Source: Crocinitomicaceae bacterium (GTDB taxonomy: Bacteria > Bacteroidota > Bacteroidia > Flavobacteriales_D > Crocinitomicaceae). From it: 64,000 nt of DNA. Location: positions 62,001-126,000 of the forward strand of contig JAGNZC010000001.1 of the NCBI GenBank assembly GCA_017984635.1, in the 5' to 3' direction. This document shows, piece after piece, positions 18,021 through 27,241 of the stretch (position 1 is the first letter of the stretch; the number at the start of each line of letters is the position of its first letter). The position numbers and the translations under genes were made by a program. A model generated the notes under the pieces. That model did not search any database. It was not told the origin of the DNA and saw only the letters and a list, made by a program, of their open reading frames with translations.

Positions 18021-18706
18021 ATTTTCTAGAAGGAGAAACGTTATTGGTTGATAAACCATTGAATTGGACCTCTTTTGATGTTGTCAATAAATTGCGGTGG
18101 AATATCAAACAGGTTTTGAAACTAAAAAAGGTAAAAGTGGGTCATGCAGGAACACTTGATCCCTTAGCAACTGGTTTATTGGTGATTTGTACGGGAAAAC
18201 ATACCAAAAACATCGATTCGTTGATGGCGGGAATGAAAACGTACACTGGAACAATTTTGCTTGGAAAAACAACGCCTTCCTATGATTTGGAATCGGATTA
18301 TGACCAAGAATTTTCTACGGAGCACATTACCCCTGAAAACATCGAATTGGTGCGCCAATCTTTTATAGGAATTTTACAGCAAACACCTCCCATCTTTTCT
18401 GCTAAACAAATAGACGGTAAAAGAGCGTATGATTTAGCACGCGCTGGGAAAGAAGTAATTTTAAAATCCAACCAAATTGAAGTTACAGATTTTATACTGA
18501 ACACCGATCGTTTTCCTGCAATCGATTTTGAAATTACCTGTTCGAAAGGAACTTATATTCGTTCCATTGCGCATGATTTTGGTAAAGCACTAAATTCTGG
18601 AGGTACGTTAATTGCCTTGCGCAGAACAAAGTCTGGAGAGCAAGCAATAACAGAAGCAAAAACAGTTGATGAATGGATTGCAATCATACAAGCAACTGCA
18701 GTTTAA
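18017..18706 (+). CDS. truB: tRNA pseudouridine-55 synthase
   Basis: A 229-residue TruB enzyme that makes pseudouridine 55 in the tRNA T-loop. The catalytic Asp is in GHAGTLDPLATGLL near residue 45. RKTSGE-like binding appears as LRRTKSGEQAI near the end, and CSKGTYIRSIAHDFG is the conserved KGTYIR motif. The start at 18017 (MNFLEGETLLVDKPLNWTS) overlaps the uppP stop by 4 bp and gives family length. The C-terminal PUA domain seen in larger TruB forms is absent. Confidence 0.95.
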   Translation: MNFLEGETLLVDKPLNWTSFDVVNKLRWNIKQVLKLKKVKVGHAGTLDPLATGLLVICTGKHTKNIDSLMAGMKTYTGTILLGKTTPSYDLESDYDQEFSTEHITPENIELVRQSFIGILQQTPPIFSAKQIDGKRAYDLARAGKEVILKSNQIEVTDFILNTDRFPAIDFEITCSKGTYIRSIAHDFGKALNSGGTLIALRRTKSGEQAITEAKTVDEWIAIIQATAV

Positions 18707-19041
18707 ATCGTTTAATTGTAAGTGAAAGGCATTAAGTAACCTCAGTTCAATTAATAAAACAAATTCAAAATTTATTTTATTTTTGTTTACAAGGCATATT
18801 TTAAAAGAGATAGCGGGCTATCGCGTTAAAATATAACGCTGGAATCGAACTTAAAATAAACAGTAAAATTTATCTGTTTCACCATACAATAGCATCGACA
18901 AAGTCAGCATCGGAGCTAATCTACAACCCTTTTTATCATCAAAACATCCCGATATTCTGATTTAAAAAATGTCGTATCTCACTAATTTATGGCATTTTGA
19001 GAAAGTTTGATTAATCGAATTGAGGTTAGTAACTAAAACAC
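18707..19041. other. Intergenic region between truB and queA
   Basis: I find no supported gene in these bases. It contains two short inverted repeats near 18810-18840 (GATAG/CTATC and GCGTTA/TAACGC) and otherwise AT-rich sequence leading to the queA promoter. Confidence 0.4.
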
Positions 19042-19072
19042 TTGACAAGCCCTCTATTATTTTGTATCTTTG
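19042..19072 (+). promoter_or_regulatory. Promoter of queA
   Basis: TTG at 19042-19044 (within TTGACA) and TATCTTTG at 19065-19072 are 20 bases apart, a near-ideal Bacteroidota promoter. The queA ATG follows 36 bases after the -7 box. Confidence 0.75.
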
Positions 19073-19108
19073 CACTCCTTTTTAGAAAAAGGGTTAAAAT
19101 TTGCATGT

Positions 19109-20167
19109 ATGAGTAAAATGAAACTTTCCGATTTTAGTTTTGACCTACCAGAAGAACTAGTTGCGGAGTACCCAAGTGATAACCGAGACGAAGCCAAATT
19201 AATGGTTTTACACCGTGAAACAGGAAAAATCGAGCACAAATTATTCAAAGACATCATTAATTATTTCACAGAAGGTGATGTAATGATCATGAATAATACA
19301 CGTGTTTTCCCTGCTAGAATGTATGGTAACAAAGAAAAAACGGGTGCTAAAATCGAAGTGTTTTTATTACGTGAATTGAACCGTGAGAGTTTATTGTGGG
19401 ATGTTTTAGTTGATCCAGCACGTAAAATCAGAATAGGAAATAAATTATACTTCGGTGACGATGATTCATTAGTTGCTGAGGTAATAGATAATACAACTTC
19501 TCGTGGAAGAACATTGCGATTCTTATTTGATGGACCATACGAAGATTTCAAAGCGAAAATCACTGAATTAGGTGAAACACCGCTTCCAAAATACATTAAA
19601 CGTGCAGTTGAACCTGAAGATGAGGATCGTTACCAAACAATTTTCGCTAAAGAAGAAGGAGCTGTAGCTGCACCAACTGCTGGTTTGCACTTTTCACGTG
19701 AATTAATGAAACGTTTAGAGTTAAAAGGCATTCAATTTGCGGAAGTAACTTTACACGTTGGATTAGGCACGTTCCGTCAAGTAGAGGTGGAAGATTTAAC
19801 GAAGCACAAAATGGATTCAGAGCAAGTTATTATTTCTGAAAATTGTGCCAATATTGTGAATGAAGGGAAAAAGAATAAAAAACGCATTTGCGCTATTGGA
19901 ACGACATCTATGCGTTCGATTGAAACTTCAGTTTCTACAGAAGGAATGTTAAAACCATTCGATGGTTGGACTAATAAATTTATTTTCCCTCCGTATGATT
20001 TTAGTATTGCAGATTGCATGGTAACTAACTTCCATACGCCGCTTTCTACTTTGTTAATGATGATTTCTGCATTTTGTGGTCACGAATTAATGGTAGAAGC
20101 ATACAAGCAAGCAGTAGATAATAAATACAAATTCTATTCGTATGGTGATGCCATGCTGATTTTGTAA
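19109..20167 (+). CDS. queA: S-adenosylmethionine:tRNA ribosyltransferase-isomerase
   Basis: A 352-residue enzyme that transfers the ribosyl part of SAM to preQ1 in tRNA, giving epoxyqueuosine, in queuosine synthesis. Family motifs are [18 protein letters not shown] at the start, [31 protein letters not shown] near 195, and [17 protein letters not shown] near the end. I start at 19109 (MSKMKLSDF); an ATG three codons later is possible. It has its own promoter and terminator. Confidence 0.96.
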   Translation: MSKMKLSDFSFDLPEELVAEYPSDNRDEAKLMVLHRETGKIEHKLFKDIINYFTEGDVMIMNNTRVFPARMYGNKEKTGAKIEVFLLRELNRESLLWDVLVDPARKIRIGNKLYFGDDDSLVAEVIDNTTSRGRTLRFLFDGPYEDFKAKITELGETPLPKYIKRAVEPEDEDRYQTIFAKEEGAVAAPTAGLHFSRELMKRLELKGIQFAEVTLHVGLGTFRQVEVEDLTKHKMDSEQVIISENCANIVNEGKKNKKRICAIGTTSMRSIETSVSTEGMLKPFDGWTNKFIFPPYDFSIADCMVTNFHTPLSTLLMMISAFCGHELMVEAYKQAVDNKYKFYSYGDAMLIL

Positions 20168-20190
20168 TTCCTTATTTCATTGAAGATACG

Positions 20191-20217
20191 AGGGAGGCAA
20201 TTGTCTCCCTTTTTTTT
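20191..20217 (+). terminator. Terminator of queA
   Basis: AGGGAG and CTCCCT form a 6-bp stem around GCAATTGT, followed by T8. The CAATTG core recurs in several terminators of this window. Confidence 0.85.
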
Positions 20218-20430
20218 GTTCTGCTTTTTTAATAATTCCTTCGTGATTTCGTGGCCTCTTATTTTGTTAAAAGATTTTGCCACCAATACACTAATTTTCA
20301 CGAATATCTTCGTCTTCATTCCTACTTCGAGTCAAGGTTTTACATAAATCATTCGTCCTTAATCATTACTTCATGACTTTATATCTACTAAATATCCAAC
20401 TCACTTATACATGTTGTATAATTTAATGCT

Positions 20431-20438
20431 TATTTTTG
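20431..20438 (+). promoter_or_regulatory. -7 element upstream of the cyoE-COX operon
   Basis: TATTTTTG matches TAnnTTTG and lies 20 bp before the GTG start of the heme O synthase gene. No TTG sits at the expected -33 position. Confidence 0.4.
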
Positions 20439-20458
20439 CACAACAATAATAGTTAGGC

Positions 20459-21355
20459 GTGGGACAAAAAGATACACCAATAGGAAAAAAAGTAAAAGCA
20501 TACATTGTTTTCACAAAGTTTAGATTGGCCTTTTCGGTTGTATTATCTGCTTTAGCGGGTTATTTATTTGCTGATACTGCTCCCACAACAAATTTTGTCC
20601 ATCTATTTTATTTATTAGTTGGTGGAATGTTGGTTACAGCAGCTTCTAATGGTTCCAATCAAATTTGGGAGCGCGACCTTGATAAATTGATGAAGCGCAC
20701 CGAAAAACGACCGATTCCGATGGGATTAATGTCGTTAAAAGAAGCGTATATCGTAGTGATTTCTGCATTGATTTTAGGGACTTATTTATTGTATTTAATC
20801 AATGTCTATTCAGCCATTTTGGGCTTTTTAGCCTATATTTCTTATGTATTTATTTACACTCCATTAAAACGCGTTACTCCATGGGCCGTTTTTGTTGGAG
20901 CAGTTCCAGGAGCGATTCCACCAATGTTGGGAGCTGTAGCTGCTACGAATGATTTTGGATTGTTACCAGGTGTATTATTTTTTGTGCAATTCATGTGGCA
21001 ATTCCCTCATTTTTGGGCTATTGCTTGGGTTTTGTACGATGATTACAAAGCGGGAGGATTTTCTTTACTACCTTCCAAAAGTGGTCGTTCAAAAGCATCT
21101 GCATTTCAAATTGTGATCTATTCTTTGGCCTTGGTTCCGTTTAGTTTATTGCCTTGGTTTTTAGGTTGGACAGGAACAGTAAGTTTAATCGTTGCGTCGA
21201 TTTTCAGTTTAGCCTTTTTTATGTATGCATATAAATTACTGCAAAGCTGCGATACAAAGGATGCGCGTAAACTAATGTTCGCTTCGTTTGTTTATTTACC
21301 AATCATACAATTTTTATACGTTTTTGACCGCATAGAAAGTGCTTTACCAAATTAA
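20459..21355 (+). CDS. cyoE: Protoheme IX farnesyltransferase (heme O synthase)
   Basis: A 298-residue polytopic membrane protein of the UbiA superfamily (also called CtaB) that farnesylates protoheme to heme O. The prenyl-diphosphate-binding motif is SNGSNQIWERDLDKLMKRT near residue 62, with the Asn and Asp residues in place. The later region WQFPHFWAIAWVLYDDYKAGG near 180 matches the family. The start is GTG. It heads the respiratory operon; heme A synthase is encoded separately at 52201. Confidence 0.93.
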   Translation: MGQKDTPIGKKVKAYIVFTKFRLAFSVVLSALAGYLFADTAPTTNFVHLFYLLVGGMLVTAASNGSNQIWERDLDKLMKRTEKRPIPMGLMSLKEAYIVVISALILGTYLLYLINVYSAILGFLAYISYVFIYTPLKRVTPWAVFVGAVPGAIPPMLGAVAATNDFGLLPGVLFFVQFMWQFPHFWAIAWVLYDDYKAGGFSLLPSKSGRSKASAFQIVIYSLALVPFSLLPWFLGWTGTVSLIVASIFSLAFFMYAYKLLQSCDTKDARKLMFASFVYLPIIQFLYVFDRIESALPN

Positions 21356-21389
21356 GTGAAATACAATTAACTTTTAAATACACAGCAAT

Positions 21390-22448
21390 ATGAAAAACGA
21401 TGTTTACCGTGATTTATCACCAGAAGTTAAAGAAAAAGCGAAAAAGAATTTAGTGTATGTAAGTATTTTCAGTATTATCATGTTGTTTGCTGGATTTACA
21501 TCTGCTTACATTGTCTCAATGGGGGATTCATTTTGGTTAAAATATCCGTTACCAACTTCGTTTTGGGTGAGTACTGCCTTCATTTTATTAAGTAGTATCT
21601 TTTTACAATTAGCGATTATTTCAGTTAAAAAAGGCGCTATTGGTCAATTGAAATTGCATATTTCGTTGACACTAATTACAGGATTAGCGTTTGCTTATTT
21701 TCAGTTTGAAGGATACAAAGACTTAACAAAAATGGGTGCTCACGCAGTTAATAATCATATCATTGTAACCGATGGAAGATATGGTGATTATTACGAAGTA
21801 AAATACAATGGTGTTTTCTTAGGAGTAGATGGGAACCATTACGAATATGCTGGAAAAAAGATGTCCGAGCAACAGTTCAAAGCCTATCAAAATTTCATGC
21901 GTCAATTTATCTCTTTAAAACAAAATCAATCGTTTAAAGTTACCAACTATGGCAATTCTTTTGTTTTATATTATAACAGTCAACCATTAGGTTTGATCAA
22001 TGGTAAATTATGCAAGCCAGATGGAACTGAAATCCAGAATGTAGATCAAATGAGATTGCAAGATTTAGCGATTAATGTGCGTGATGGACGTGTAGATTTC
22101 TTTAATAAAGGTGAATTAGGGACAGATTTCCAGATTTATTATAAAGGAAAAGCATTGTCATATAAAGAAAGGAGCTTGTATTATGAAGGGAAAAGATTGT
22201 CAAAATACCTGCAAATTAAAGCAATGGAAACAGCTGATTCAGCAACTTCTTATTTTTACATCATTACCTTCTTACATTTATTACATATTTTAGGAACGAT
22301 TATTTATTTAATTAAAATGGTAATTGGTTCATTTTCAGGAAGATTTAACAAAGAAGAGCATTTGAGTCTGAGACTAGGTGCAATTTTTTGGCACTTTTTA
22401 GGGCTATTATGGGTCTATTTATTGCTATTTTTGATTTTTATTCACTAA
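21390..22448 (+). CDS. Cytochrome c oxidase subunit III-like protein with a large soluble insert
   Basis: A 352-residue membrane protein. The flanks match heme-copper oxidase subunit III (helices near 22-43, 58-78, 88-103, then SYFYIITFLHLLHILGTIIYL and WHFLGLLWVYLLLFLIF). Residues about 118-283 form a hydrophilic insert between helices, with three related segments: YYEVKYNGVFLG (134), FVLYYNSQPLG (191) and FQIYYKGKALS (247). Subunit III stabilises the oxidase core. It lies 35 bp after cyoE, and a second paralogue starts 22 bp downstream. The role of the insert is unknown. Confidence 0.85.
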   Translation: MKNDVYRDLSPEVKEKAKKNLVYVSIFSIIMLFAGFTSAYIVSMGDSFWLKYPLPTSFWVSTAFILLSSIFLQLAIISVKKGAIGQLKLHISLTLITGLAFAYFQFEGYKDLTKMGAHAVNNHIIVTDGRYGDYYEVKYNGVFLGVDGNHYEYAGKKMSEQQFKAYQNFMRQFISLKQNQSFKVTNYGNSFVLYYNSQPLGLINGKLCKPDGTEIQNVDQMRLQDLAINVRDGRVDFFNKGELGTDFQIYYKGKALSYKERSLYYEGKRLSKYLQIKAMETADSATSYFYIITFLHLLHILGTIIYLIKMVIGSFSGRFNKEEHLSLRLGAIFWHFLGLLWVYLLLFLIFIH

Positions 22449-22469
22449 ACTTGCATAAAATTTTTTAAT

Positions 22470-23495
22470 ATGTCTGGACACGCTTCTAAACAAATTGATA
22501 CGAGTACGCTTTGGGGAGGAAAAATTTCTCCGTTTAGTACGAGTTATGGAAAGTTAATGATGTGGTTCTTCTTAGTGTCGGATGCGCTGACATTTGGGGG
22601 CTTACTAATTGCTTATGGTTTCACACGTCACGATGCACAAGATGCATGGCCGATCGGTGAGGAAACATTTAATTCAATGCCATTTTTAGGTCACGGTTAC
22701 CCATTATTGTACGTAGCCTTAATGACGTTTATTTTGATTGTTTCATCTGTAACAATGGTATTAGCGGTTGAAGCTGGTCACCGAATGGATAAAAAAGGAG
22801 TGATCAAATGGATGGTTGCAACAATTATTGGTGGATTTTTCTTCGTTGGTTCACAAGCGTGGGAGTGGAGTCACTTTATCCACGGTTCTGAATTTGGAAA
22901 AGTTGAATTAGTTGATGGTTCGCAAGCAATTGTTAGAGGTCATTTTGGAGAAATTAAAAACTTCACTGTGATTGAAGCAGGAGCTCACCATGCAAAAGGA
23001 GCGGTTATCAAAGAAGATTTGATGCACCAATTCCAACATGCAGTTGAAGCTGGAAAAATTAACGATGGTGTAATTACTTTACACGATGGTTCGAAAGCTA
23101 AAATCACGAAAGAAGCAGACCAACACATGGAATTAATCATCAAAAAAGATGGTAAAACGAATAAAGTTGGAACAAGAATTGAAGGTAAAAACGCGGAGAA
23201 AATGTACTATGAAGCAATTTATAATGGTACACCAAATAAAGTAATTTACGGAGCAAATTTAGAGCAAAACGAATATGGTCCTCAACAATACGGACAATTC
23301 TTTTTCTTCATTACAGGATTCCACGGATTCCACGTATTTTCTGGAGTAATCATCAACATTATCATTTTGTTAGGTGTTATTGCTGGAACGTACCACAAAA
23401 GAGGTCATTATGAAATGGTTGAAAAAACTGGTTTATACTGGCACTTTGTCGATTTAGTTTGGGTATTTGTATTTACCTTCTTCTATTTAGTTTAA
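22470..23495 (+). CDS. Cytochrome c oxidase subunit III, second paralogue
   Basis: A 341-residue protein with typical COX3 helices: KLMMWFFLVSDALTFGGLLIAYG, then QAWEWSHFI near 130, FFFFITGFHGFHVFSGVIINI near 280 and YWHFVDLVWVFVFTFFYLV at the end. Residues about 140-270 are a hydrophilic, Lys/His-rich insert that does not resemble the insert of the preceding paralogue in detail. Tandem subunit III genes with soluble inserts suggest a non-canonical oxidase assembly. The catalytic subunits I and II are not in this window. Confidence 0.92.
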   Translation: MSGHASKQIDTSTLWGGKISPFSTSYGKLMMWFFLVSDALTFGGLLIAYGFTRHDAQDAWPIGEETFNSMPFLGHGYPLLYVALMTFILIVSSVTMVLAVEAGHRMDKKGVIKWMVATIIGGFFFVGSQAWEWSHFIHGSEFGKVELVDGSQAIVRGHFGEIKNFTVIEAGAHHAKGAVIKEDLMHQFQHAVEAGKINDGVITLHDGSKAKITKEADQHMELIIKKDGKTNKVGTRIEGKNAEKMYYEAIYNGTPNKVIYGANLEQNEYGPQQYGQFFFFITGFHGFHVFSGVIINIIILLGVIAGTYHKRGHYEMVEKTGLYWHFVDLVWVFVFTFFYLV

Positions 23496-23514
23496 TTCTC
23501 GTAAAAATATAGAT

Positions 23515-23883
23515 ATGGAAAGAGACGACGTTATTGAATATTCTTTGGATGCACACCACAGTGAAGAAGAAGGAAAAGTTCTAAGAAAAAAGATTTGGAA
23601 AGTAACCGCACTATTAACAATCATTACTGTTGTAGAAGTATTGTTAGGAGCGTTTATTAAACAAGGAACTACAATTTGGCCAATTGTTAAATGGTCATTT
23701 ATTGCATTGACATTAGTAAAAGCTGCATATATCGTTTTATCATTTATGCACTTAGGTGACGAACGTAAAGTGATGCGCTATGTTATTTTGATTCCTTACT
23801 TTGTTTTCATTGCATACTTAATCTTCATTTTATTAACGGAAGGTTTGTATGTTGACGATGTATTAAAATCTCACGGAGCATAA
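23515..23883 (+). CDS. Cytochrome c oxidase subunit IV, prokaryotic type
   Basis: A 122-residue protein with three transmembrane helices (about 28-48, 58-78 and 88-110) and the motif VKAAYIVLSFMHLGDERK of the small COX4-like subunits. It stabilises the heme-copper oxidase. It lies 20 bp after the second COX3 gene in the same operon. Confidence 0.88.
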   Translation: MERDDVIEYSLDAHHSEEEGKVLRKKIWKVTALLTIITVVEVLLGAFIKQGTTIWPIVKWSFIALTLVKAAYIVLSFMHLGDERKVMRYVILIPYFVFIAYLIFILLTEGLYVDDVLKSHGA

Positions 23884-23889
23884 AGCACG

Positions 23890-24573
23890 ATGCAAAAGAA
23901 AAACTCTGCCGGTCGATTGAAAGTAATATTCGCATTTTTACTTACATTCGGACCGGCTTTTTTATTGGTTTTTATTTCTCAGCAAAGCTGTGAACATAAA
24001 TTCAAAACCTTAGATGATTACGGTAAAGCAATTGAATACACCTTTACAGATGCATCAGGCCATCAACGTTCAGCTAAAGAATTTAGAGATCAAATTGTTG
24101 TAATCACTACGATTCAGCAAAATTGTCCCGATAGCTGTGCTATTTCTTTGTGGCACTTAGATCAAGCCATTTACCAACATATCCGTAAAAACAAGCGAAA
24201 AAAAATGAAGCAAGTGAAAATCATTTCATTTGCAACGGATGGACATGGAAAACCATTGAAAGATTTGTCAACCGTTCAAGCTGCTTTGAATGATCAAATT
24301 GAAGAGTATGATTCATCTATTTGGATTTTAGCTTCAGGAGACGCGCGTTCTGTTTACAATTTTAAGCACAATGGCAAATCCTTGTTACAGGAAAATCAAA
24401 AATACTTCGGAGGTCAAGCATTTCAAGAATTGATGTTGTTATTAGACAAACAAAATCACTTGCGAATGGTATTGTCTGGCAAAACAGAAGGAATGGTTCG
24501 CCGAATGAAAGAGCACATCGCCTTATTGCAAAAGCAATACGATAAAGCCCGTAAAAAAGCGAATCAACATTAA
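23890..24573 (+). CDS. SCO1/SenC-like protein lacking the usual copper-binding histidine
   Basis: A 227-residue protein with an N-terminal membrane anchor (LKVIFAFLLTFGPAFLLVFI) and a thioredoxin-like domain. The metal-binding cysteines are present as CPDSC near residue 78. The conserved distal His found in SCO proteins (HSGAF in the next gene) is not present: the equivalent region reads FGGQAFQELMLLLD. SCO proteins deliver copper to the CuA site of oxidase subunit II. This paralogue may act as a thiol-disulfide partner instead. It follows COX4 by 6 bp. Confidence 0.75.
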   Translation: MQKKNSAGRLKVIFAFLLTFGPAFLLVFISQQSCEHKFKTLDDYGKAIEYTFTDASGHQRSAKEFRDQIVVITTIQQNCPDSCAISLWHLDQAIYQHIRKNKRKKMKQVKIISFATDGHGKPLKDLSTVQAALNDQIEEYDSSIWILASGDARSVYNFKHNGKSLLQENQKYFGGQAFQELMLLLDKQNHLRMVLSGKTEGMVRRMKEHIALLQKQYDKARKKANQH

Positions 24574-24577
24574 CACT

Positions 24578-25243
24578 ATGAAACAATTAGGTATTGTTTT
24601 CTCTTGTTTATTCCTGATCTTTTCTTGTCAATCTAAGGAAAAGAAGATAAAGGTTTTACCTTTTATTGGAAACTTTGATATTGAATACAAATTAGTGGAT
24701 GGAAAAGAAGTAACAGATACACTTTATCCAACGGTTCCATATTTCTATTTTAGAAATCAAGATTCAGTTTTGAAGAAGTCAACTGATTACAAAGGCAAGG
24801 TTTGGATTGCAGATTTCTTTTTCACAAGTTGTCCGACTATTTGTCCGAAGATGACCAAAAATCTTCGCTTATTAAACAGTAATTTGAAGGACTTATCTAC
24901 AGACATTCAATTCCTGTCGTTTTCGATTAATCCAGATTTTGACACGCCTTCGCAATTGAAACGGTACAAAGAACATTATCAGGTTAAGGCAAATAACTGG
25001 GATTTTTTAACTGGAAATGAAGCAGAAACACATCGTTTAGGCATTGAGAACTTTCAGATTTTTGCAGGAAGAGACGATGAAGCGGAAGGTGGATTTGCAC
25101 ATTCAGGCGCTTTTACTTTAGTAGACAAAGAAGGATTTGTGAGAGGTGTTTATTTAGGAACAGATATAAAACAAGTTAAACAATTAGAACAGGATGTTCG
25201 TTTATTATTAAAAGAAGAATATGGAATTGTTAGATCAAAGTAA
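24578..25243 (+). CDS. SCO-family copper chaperone for cytochrome oxidase
   Basis: A 221-residue lipoprotein-like protein (signal with LIFSCQSK) bearing a complete SCO1/SenC domain. The copper ligands are FTSCPTICPKM near residue 90 and the His in GFAHSGAFTLVD near 177. It is expected to insert copper into CuA of subunit II. It starts 4 bp after the divergent SCO paralogue and overlaps the next gene by 23 bp, so production is tightly coupled. Confidence 0.93.
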   Translation: MKQLGIVFSCLFLIFSCQSKEKKIKVLPFIGNFDIEYKLVDGKEVTDTLYPTVPYFYFRNQDSVLKKSTDYKGKVWIADFFFTSCPTICPKMTKNLRLLNSNLKDLSTDIQFLSFSINPDFDTPSQLKRYKEHYQVKANNWDFLTGNEAETHRLGIENFQIFAGRDDEAEGGFAHSGAFTLVDKEGFVRGVYLGTDIKQVKQLEQDVRLLLKEEYGIVRSK

Positions 25244-25793
25244 ATTACCAAAAGTGCGCATGGCGATCATCGCATTGTCAATTGTAGTACCAGTTGTTGT
25301 CGCTGCATTGTTTAAAATTAAAATAGAAGGCTTCGATGCATCGTTTTTACCACCTGTATACGCTGGAATCAATGCGTTGACAGCATTTGTATTAATTCGT
25401 GCTTTACTAGCCATTAAATCAAAGAATATCACTTTACATCGTTCCTTGATTCGATTTGCCTTATTGTTATCAATTTTATTTTTGGTTTTGTATGTTGCTT
25501 ATCACGTGTTTTCAGACTCTACCTTTTATGGTGACACCAATCACGATGGGAAAGTAGATATTTTAGAAAAAATGAATGCTGGTTGGATGGCTTATGTGTA
25601 CTATTTTTTATTGGTAACTCACATTTTGTTAAGTATGGCAGTTATTCCGTTGGTTTTGTTTACGTATTTAGCTGCTTGGCAAGGTAATTATGAAAAGCAC
25701 AAACGCATGACGCGCTTTACATTCCCAATTTGGTTGTATGTAGCTGTAACAGGTGTAATTGTTTATTTTATGGTTGCCCCTTTTTATGCGTAA
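25221..25793 (+). CDS. DUF420-family membrane protein
   Basis: A 190-residue protein with five predicted membrane helices and the DUF420 pattern: PPVYAGINALTAFVLIRALLAIKSKNITLHRSLIRFA, YVAYHVFSD, then YYFLLVTHILLSM and HKRMTRFTFPIWLYVAVTGVIVYFM. The spaced His residues are typical. In CtaG-like oxidase gene clusters this family is linked to oxidase assembly. A short TNHDGKVDILEKMN loop resembles a calcium-binding or dockerin-like segment. It is the last gene of the respiratory operon, followed by a terminator. Confidence 0.88.
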   Translation: MELLDQSKLPKVRMAIIALSIVVPVVVAALFKIKIEGFDASFLPPVYAGINALTAFVLIRALLAIKSKNITLHRSLIRFALLLSILFLVLYVAYHVFSDSTFYGDTNHDGKVDILEKMNAGWMAYVYYFLLVTHILLSMAVIPLVLFTYLAAWQGNYEKHKRMTRFTFPIWLYVAVTGVIVYFMVAPFYA

Positions 25794-25811
25794 CTAAAAA
25801 TTCTATTTCAT

Positions 25812-25839
25812 AAAAAAGCCTCAATTAAGAGGCTTTTTT
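25812..25839. terminator. Bidirectional terminator after the respiratory operon
   Basis: AAAAAAGCCTC and GAGGCTTTTTT form an 11-bp perfect stem with a 6-base loop. It serves both the rightward operon and the convergent gene at 25859. Confidence 0.88.
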
Positions 25840-25858
25840 GTTTTGTAAAGATAGGATA

Positions 25859-26242
25859 TTACATCCATTTTGCCGAAAAGCGATTGTATTCTTCTCGCAA
25901 GTCATTAAATGTTTTTTCAAAAGATTCCATCTGTTCCTTTTCTTCCGTATGTGCTTTAACTTTTCGATGATCAACGGCAACTGGATTTGAGTTAATTTCT
26001 TCAATGATTGCATTTTCATTTTGCTTGATTAAATGCATGATTTCATCTATGTTATTGCGTTGAATAATAAATTGATTTTGAAAATGTTCTACTTCTGCCA
26101 AAATTTCTTTGTTGGTGTTTTTAGCAGCGATTTCAGACAAACGTTCTCTTAAAATTACAATTTCATCTTTGTAAAATTGTAAACTGTTTGTCCATGTTGT
26201 GTTTTCTTCGTGTTGCTGGTAAATAGGTGCAGTTGCTTTCAT
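25859..26242 (-). CDS. Helical coiled-coil protein of unknown function
   Basis: A 127-residue, highly charged protein with no signal peptide or membrane segment. Heptad-like helices span about 20-60 (LQFYKDEIVILRERLSEIA) and 65-85 (VEHFQNQFIIQRNNI), so a helical bundle or coiled coil is likely. I recognise no family. It is the only gene of its transcription unit, sharing a bidirectional terminator with the respiratory operon. Confidence 0.65.
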   Translation of the reverse strand: MKATAPIYQQHEENTTWTNSLQFYKDEIVILRERLSEIAAKNTNKEILAEVEHFQNQFIIQRNNIDEIMHLIKQNENAIIEEINSNPVAVDHRKVKAHTEEKEQMESFEKTFNDLREEYNRFSAKWM

Positions 26243-26373
26243 TTTTTTATTTTTTAATTAGCTTCATTCAAGAATGGCTATCATTCTCTAACAAAGGTCA
26301 TTTAAAAAAAAAGAAAAAAACAGAAGTAATAATTGAATAAAAACTGATTAATATCATAGACTAAAAACTACGA

Positions 26374-27123
26374 TTATTGCTTCAGCTTCACTTTAATGTA
26401 ATAGCTAGGTTTTCTCACATCTCCAGAACTTGTCCAAAACGCATCTTTCGCATTTACAGCAAGGTAAAAGCAGCCATCAGTCGACCAAAAACCTTCATCC
26501 GCCAACATCCATTGACAAAAGCTTGTAAAAAGCAAGGGTTTGATTTGGGTACCTTCAACTGCATATAAACCAAGGTCGGTAGTCATCGAATAACTATTTT
26601 CTGTAATTTCTAAAATGTTTTTTTTGGAGGGTGAAAGGTGAGGAAGTCCTGTAAAATAATTACTTGTATCTCCAGTTGTACGGTCTATAAATTTATACTC
26701 ATAATCTTCCCAGCCCATGGTTTGAACAACGTATTTGTTAAGCGCTTTTAATTGACCTACGTAAGTATGAATTGAAATGGATTCTTCTTCAACTGGATTG
26801 TCTTTAAACGTTGCGTTTTTGTCTTTGCACGGCAAGTTCAATTCTCCGTTTATTTTATGAATCACATTCGTATCTCGAATAATAAAGGTTACTTCCTTTT
26901 TTTTCTTCGCTAAATAGGTTAGACTATCAATAAAATTTAATTCTAAAAAGGCTGTTAACGCAATGCATTCGTTCTCATCGATGTAATAAGAAGAATCACC
27001 AATCACCAAATCATTGATTAATTGTAAGTCTTCTTTTTGTAAGCCAACTGTGTCTTCTTGTGCAACACAAATCATAGCGAAGAATGATAAAAAGATATTC
27101 GTTAAAAGCAAATGGTACTTCAT
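26374..27123 (-). CDS. Secreted or periplasmic protein of unknown function
   Basis: A 249-residue protein with a clear signal peptide (LLLTNIFLSFFAMICVAQ). The mature part has no family I can name. It carries paired cysteines (ECIALTA, NLPCKDK and the late SFCQWML and DGCFYLA) and a C-terminal segment rich in aromatics that reads like a beta-sheet domain. It stands alone on the minus strand between other hypothetical genes. Confidence 0.7.
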   Translation of the reverse strand: MKYHLLLTNIFLSFFAMICVAQEDTVGLQKEDLQLINDLVIGDSSYYIDENECIALTAFLELNFIDSLTYLAKKKKEVTFIIRDTNVIHKINGELNLPCKDKNATFKDNPVEEESISIHTYVGQLKALNKYVVQTMGWEDYEYKFIDRTTGDTSNYFTGLPHLSPSKKNILEITENSYSMTTDLGLYAVEGTQIKPLLFTSFCQWMLADEGFWSTDGCFYLAVNAKDAFWTSSGDVRKPSYYIKVKLKQ

Positions 27124-27241
27124 ACCTATAAAACTATTAAATAATAATTAAAGAGTTAACGATTGGTTGCTTTTTAAGGGTAAGAAGTCGCTCGCATATT
27201 TTTATAGGACACATTGTTGTTTCTATTCAAATTCACAGATT

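Noticed and set aside
18800-18900. A tRNA-like or tmRNA-like gene around the GTTCGATTCC motif on the minus strand
   Set aside because: The motif has no matching T-stem partner and no acceptor or anticodon stem can be drawn.
20134-20319. A 61-codon minus-strand frame behind queA
   Set aside because: It overlaps the queA end and its terminator and has no signal or domain; the TTCGTG-rich stretch at 20240-20310 looks like degenerate interspersed sequence.
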